From NCBI RefSeq assembly GCF_001482385.1, contig NZ_CP013612.1:248001-312000 (forward strand): 64,000 bases of DNA, written 5' to 3'. The translations under genes were made by a program, and so were the position numbers. Numbering within the stretch: the stretch's first letter is position 1; the number at the start of each line of letters is the position of its first letter. Below, in pieces: positions 60,698 through 64,000 of the stretch. The notes under the pieces were generated by a model. The model was given only the letters and a program-made list of their open reading frames with translations, had not been told where the DNA came from and searched no databases. The stretch is from Pseudoalteromonas rubra. GTDB lineage: Bacteria; Pseudomonadota; Gammaproteobacteria; Enterobacterales; Alteromonadaceae.

Positions 60698-61267
60698 ATG
60701 ACTACCTCTTTGATCAATACCCAGATCCAACCTTTTAACGCAACCGCTTTTCACCATGGTGAGTTTGTTGATGTGAGTGAAAAAGACCTGCTTGGCAAAT
60801 GGTCTATTGTCTTTTTCTACCCGGCCGACTTTACCTTTGTATGTCCTACCGAGCTTGGTGATCTGGCTGACCATCATGCACAGCTACAAGAGATGGGCGT
60901 TGAGGTTTATTCCGTGTCTACAGATACACACTTTACGCACAAAGCCTGGCATGACGCGTCAGAGACCATCAAGAAAATCCAATTCCCAATGATAGGCGAC
61001 CCGACAGGCAAAATTACTCGCAACTTCGGTGTGATGATTGAAGAAGAGGGTCTGGCGTTACGCGGTACTTTCGTCATTAACCCGGAAGGCGAAATCAAGG
61101 TGGTTGAAACCCATGATCTGGGTATTGGTCGCAGTGCCAAAGAGCTGGTTCGTAAAGTTCAGGCGGCTCAGTACATTGCCTCACATGACGGTGAAGTTTG
61201 TCCTGCTTCATGGCAGCCAGGTGAAGAGACACTTGCGCCGTCGTTAGACCTGGTTGGCAAATTATAA
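60698..61267 (+). CDS. ahpC: Alkyl hydroperoxide reductase subunit C (peroxiredoxin)
   Basis: The 189-residue protein is a typical 2-Cys peroxiredoxin. Cys49 in FTFVCPTE is the peroxidatic residue and the Cys in GEVCPASW near the end is the resolving one. It reduces hydrogen peroxide and organic peroxides using electrons from AhpF, whose gene follows. The ribosome site GAGAGAGAAA precedes the ATG. Length and motifs are as in E. coli AhpC. Confidence 0.97.
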   Translation: MTTSLINTQIQPFNATAFHHGEFVDVSEKDLLGKWSIVFFYPADFTFVCPTELGDLADHHAQLQEMGVEVYSVSTDTHFTHKAWHDASETIKKIQFPMIGDPTGKITRNFGVMIEEEGLALRGTFVINPEGEIKVVETHDLGIGRSAKELVRKVQAAQYIASHDGEVCPASWQPGEETLAPSLDLVGKL

Positions 61268-61280
61268 TCAGTCACGGTGT

Positions 61281-61299
61281 TCGGGCCGAGTTGGCCCGA
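61281..61299 (+). other. Hairpin between ahpC and ahpF
   Basis: TCGGGCC (61281-61287) pairs with GGCCCGA (61293-61299) around five bases. No T-run follows. It may stabilise the ahpC transcript or act as a partial stop so that more AhpC than AhpF is made. Confidence 0.6.
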
Positions 61300-61376
61300 C
61301 TCTGTTAACCCGCAGCAAACTCACCCTGGGGGTCGAAGAAAACGGTCTATTGGCGTAAATTTCGAGGATGTACAGA

Positions 61377-62948
61377 ATGTTAGACAAGCAAATTAAAAGT
61401 CAGCTGCAAACCCATTTTGCTGCACTGACCGACCCAATTGAGCTGATTTTAGCGCTAGATGACAGTGCCAAATCAGCAGAGGTGGCGTCACTGGCACAGG
61501 AGTTAGCCTCGCTCAGTGATCTGATCACCCTGGAGCAGGCGCAAAGTAGTGAGCGCGCACCCAGCATGACCATATACTCCCCAAAGAGAGATACTCGGAT
61601 CGAGTTTGCTGGGGTGCCCATGGGGCACGAATTTACCAGCCTGGTGTTGGCGCTGCTGCACAGCGGCGGACACAAGGCAAAAGTGTCTGAGCAGGAACTG
61701 GCAGTGATCCAGTCACTGCAAGACGAACTGCATTTTGAAGTTTATATATCGTTGAGTTGCCAGACTTGTCCGCAAGTTGTACAGGCACTCAATCTAATGG
61801 CCGCACATAACCCTAAGATCAAAGCCACTATGGTTGATGGCGCGCTGTTTCCTGACGAAGTTGCGCAGCGCAACGTGCTGGCGGTACCCAGTGTATTTTT
61901 AAATGGTGAGTTGTTTAGTCAGGGCGCCATCACATTGAGTGATGTACTTGCCAAGCTGGATAACACACTTGGCGAACAACAAGCCGAGGCGCTTGGCCAA
62001 AAGTCGGTATTCGACGTACTGGTTGTTGGCGGCGGGCCGGCAGGTGCTGCGGCAGCCATTTATGCAGCTCGTAAAGGTCTTAATACAGGTGTTGTGGCAG
62101 AGCGTTTTGGCGGTCAGGTCGCAGATACTATGAGTATTGAGAATTTTATTTCTGTGTCAGCTACGCAGGGGCCCAAACTGGTTGCTCAGCTTGAAGAGCA
62201 TGTGAACGATTATCAGGTGGACGTGATGAAAAACCAGCGTGCCAGTGGCTTGTCTATGGGCAATAACCTTGAGCTGACGCTGGAAAATGGTGCGACACTA
62301 AAAGCCAAATCTCTGGTGATAGCGACGGGTGCACGCTGGCGCACAATGAATGTTCCTGGTGAACAGGAGTATAAAGGGCGTGGTGTTGCATATTGCCCGC
62401 ATTGTGACGGACCCTTGTTCAAAGGTAAATCTGTTGCGGTCATTGGTGGTGGCAACTCAGGTATCGAAGCGGCCATTGACCTGGCTAATCTGGTTGAGCA
62501 TGTCACTGTGCTGGAGTTTGCAGACTCGTTGAAAGCCGATGAAGTGTTAATTAAAAAGGCACACAGCCTGAACAATGTGACCATTATTACGAATGCGCAA
62601 ACGACCGAAGTGCTCGGTGATGGCCAGAAAGTCACTGGACTGACCTACATGGATAGACAAAGTAACCAGCAACATCAGCTTGAACTTGCCGGGATATTTG
62701 TACAAATAGGCCTGATCCCCAATACTGAATGGCTGGAAGGCAGCGGTATGGCATTGACCCCGTTTGGCGAAATTGCCATTGATGCAAAGGGGGCGACCAG
62801 TATATCCGGCGTATTTGCCGCAGGTGATGTTACCACTGAGCCTTATAAGCAAATTATCATTGCGATGGGCGGGGGAGCGACAGCCAGTCTGAGTGCATTT
62901 GACTATTTGATCAGACATCAGTCAGATTTGGCTGAAGAGGCGGCCTGA
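61377..62948 (+). CDS. ahpF: Alkyl hydroperoxide reductase subunit F
   Basis: The 523-residue flavoprotein has a tandem thioredoxin-like N-terminal part (about 1-200, with SCQTCP at about 126-131), an FAD-binding fold ([17 protein letters not shown]) and a redox CPHC pair in YCPHCDG, then NAD-binding [10 protein letters not shown] and a final [13 protein letters not shown]. It passes electrons from NADH to AhpC. The family start [10 protein letters not shown] and GAGG ten bases before it point to ATG 61377; the ATG at 61368 overlaps the ribosome site. It lies 109 bases after ahpC. Confidence 0.97.
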   Translation: MLDKQIKSQLQTHFAALTDPIELILALDDSAKSAEVASLAQELASLSDLITLEQAQSSERAPSMTIYSPKRDTRIEFAGVPMGHEFTSLVLALLHSGGHKAKVSEQELAVIQSLQDELHFEVYISLSCQTCPQVVQALNLMAAHNPKIKATMVDGALFPDEVAQRNVLAVPSVFLNGELFSQGAITLSDVLAKLDNTLGEQQAEALGQKSVFDVLVVGGGPAGAAAAIYAARKGLNTGVVAERFGGQVADTMSIENFISVSATQGPKLVAQLEEHVNDYQVDVMKNQRASGLSMGNNLELTLENGATLKAKSLVIATGARWRTMNVPGEQEYKGRGVAYCPHCDGPLFKGKSVAVIGGGNSGIEAAIDLANLVEHVTVLEFADSLKADEVLIKKAHSLNNVTIITNAQTTEVLGDGQKVTGLTYMDRQSNQQHQLELAGIFVQIGLIPNTEWLEGSGMALTPFGEIAIDAKGATSISGVFAAGDVTTEPYKQIIIAMGGGATASLSAFDYLIRHQSDLAEEAA

Positions 62949-63003
62949 AGAGCACATAGATAACCCAAATTACACCCAAGCCTGTACTCATCTGAGTACA
63001 GTT

Positions 63004-63041
63004 AAGCCACAACTGGATTTGCACTGGTTGTGGCTTTTTTG
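63004..63041 (+). terminator. Rho-independent terminator of ahpCF
   Basis: AAGCCACAAC (63004-63013) pairs with GTTGTGGCTT (63027-63036) and four further T residues follow. Confidence 0.88.
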
Positions 63042-63243
63042 TCTCTGAACTTTACAACCTCGAGGTTGGACTATACTTGCGGGTGTACTTCTATGTGTTG
63101 ACGCTAGGTCACTTTGATTATTGGGCTTGCGCAGGTCGGACAGTATGCAGTAAAAGTGAGCACAGCACCTGAAGAACATGGTGATATAGCAAGGTATCAG
63201 TACAGTGCTATATCAGTCTGCATACGTATACAAGGCTGCAACA

Positions 63244-63777
63244 ATGAAAACCTCAATCGCGTCTGGTGCCCCGCGAAATACCTTAGGTCTGGTTTTTTGC
63301 TCGTCACTGTTACTTGCGCTGGCTGGATGTGGGGTTGACTCCCCCAGCTCAAGTACTACTAACACTCCACCGACTCAATCAGATCCACCACAGTCTGATC
63401 CACCTCAATCCGATGCGCCTACAACAAAAGGCTACAAGGTAGAACTGAGTGCAACTCAGTCGATATCGGCTTATGAATTAAAACTGGACTTTAGCGTTGC
63501 GCCCAATGAAGGGTCAATGTCAATGAGCAACAGTTTTATTGTGTCTGACGGCACTTTGGTTGCCCTGGGCCCTGTGTCGGCACAGGAAGGTAAATCTCTG
63601 CACTTTGGTGCACTTACTTATGGCAATAGTAGTGGTTTTACAGGCTCTGCTGAAGTGCTGACATTCGAAGTCAGTGTCGACTCAGGTACGACGCCTGAAG
63701 TGTCCAGCACTAAAACACTTTGCATGAATCGACTGGCGCAACAAGTAAGTTGCAGCATTTCGGTCAGTGAACAGTGA
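63244..63777 (+). CDS. Small putative lipoprotein with Pro-rich linker
   Basis: The 177-residue product begins MKTSIASGAPRN and has a lipobox (LALAGC, about residue 30). A Ser/Thr/Pro-rich linker with the repeat QSDPPQSDPP follows, then a beta-rich domain with two Cys near the end (LCMNRL and QVSCSI). The frame extends upstream to 63205, but the ATG at 63244 gives the correct signal sequence. Likely surface-exposed. It is followed ten bases later by another secreted protein gene, so the two may be an operon. Function unknown. Confidence 0.65.
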   Translation: MKTSIASGAPRNTLGLVFCSSLLLALAGCGVDSPSSSTTNTPPTQSDPPQSDPPQSDAPTTKGYKVELSATQSISAYELKLDFSVAPNEGSMSMSNSFIVSDGTLVALGPVSAQEGKSLHFGALTYGNSSGFTGSAEVLTFEVSVDSGTTPEVSSTKTLCMNRLAQQVSCSISVSEQ

Positions 63778-63787
63778 GGGCGTTACA

Positions 63788-64000
63788 ATGAGATATTTAT
63801 ATATTATAGCGCTACTAAGTTTGCTGAGTGCACCTGCTTTCGCCACTGAGGGGTCTACGGCAGGTGAAAACTATGACAAATCACTGGCACGTCCTGTACC
63901 CGTGCAACAAGCTGCGGCTGTTGGCATGACACCGATTACTTTCAGCGAATTTCCCAATGGCACAGCGATTACCAATCAGTATGCTGATCGAGGCATTATA
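63788..64000 (+). CDS. Secreted protein, 3' end cut by the window
   Basis: The visible 71 residues show a signal peptide (MRYLYIIALLSLLSAPAFA) and a mature start, then ITFSEFPNGTAITNQYADRGII, which has the look of the beginning of a jelly-roll domain common in PEP-CTERM-like and other extracellular proteins (F..xPxGTxxTNQYxxxG). The rest lies outside the window. It follows the small lipoprotein gene at short distance. Confidence 0.7.
   Translation, partial: MRYLYIIALLSLLSAPAFATEGSTAGENYDKSLARPVPVQQAAAVGMTPITFSEFPNGTAITNQYADRGII

Noticed and set aside
1-64000. Insertion sequences, prophage, integrons, tRNA or rRNA genes
   Set aside because: No transposase, integrase, phage or RNA-gene sequence could be recognised on either strand.

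Overview
The window looks like a chromosomal segment of a marine gammaproteobacterium, most probably Pseudoalteromonas or a close relative. This is inferred from the gene set (DUF3612 regulator, LipL32-type lipoprotein, chitin-oligosaccharide deacetylase, CodB very close to the enterobacterial form, paired bacterioferritins, many S9 and DUF885 peptidases) and not from any marker gene. No rRNA, tRNA, CRISPR array, transposase or prophage gene was seen. Both window edges cut a gene.

Layout. 1-7000: a MacA-like adaptor, an ABC ATPase and two MacB-type permeases, followed by an NtrC-type sigma-54 response regulator and an NtrY-like histidine kinase. 7000-10400: a small lipoprotein, the wreck of a hybrid sensor kinase, a CE4 chitin-oligosaccharide deacetylase and a low-molecular-weight phosphatase. 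10487-14916: a nitric-oxide defence block (hmp, nnrS and a 74-residue membrane protein on the minus strand, norR divergent) with three GT-N7-AC NorR sites and a near-consensus sigma-54 promoter between them. 15115-18361: two bacterioferritin subunits with complementary active sites, an ATP-grasp protein and a membrane class III adenylate cyclase. 18445-22979: a periplasmic binding protein overlapping a 1107-residue hybrid kinase that carries a LOV-like PAS domain. 23131-31750: a metalloprotease-like lipoprotein, a FAN1-type nuclease fused to a DnaQ exonuclease, a DUF1294 protein, a symporter fused to a periplasmic binding domain, a protein I do not recognise, a DUF3612 regulator and a GyrI-like protein.

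32205-43780: a predicted beta-helix lipoprotein, a DUF885 peptidase in an operon with soxR, a soxR-controlled oxidoreductase with a textbook SoxR box, a large Asp-rich lipoprotein, a DUF4920 protein, codB, a Bcr/CflA exporter and a frameshifted sterol-desaturase-family gene. 43880-52184: a LipL32 homologue, an S9 peptidase, a methyltransferase-like membrane protein, a coiled-coil membrane protein, a ThrE exporter, a glycosyltransferase and a LacI regulator. 52489-64000: an S9 peptidase homologue that has lost its serine, an RhtA-like exporter, an ArsR regulator with an ArsC-like N-terminus, a BMT5-like methyltransferase with a zinc finger, a soluble CZB chemoreceptor, a diguanylate cyclase, a DUF3429 protein, ahpC-ahpF and two secreted proteins at the edge.

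Themes. Defence against nitric oxide, superoxide/redox cyclers, peroxide and free iron recurs (hmp/nnrS/norR, soxR, ahpCF, bfr pair). A second theme is signalling (two-component systems, cAMP, c-di-GMP, chemoreceptor). The strongest unexplained structure is a 210-bp non-coding element present in three full copies of identical length (38403, 47587, and 58924 in reverse), with one decayed copy near 52276 and a possible end fragment near 4135.
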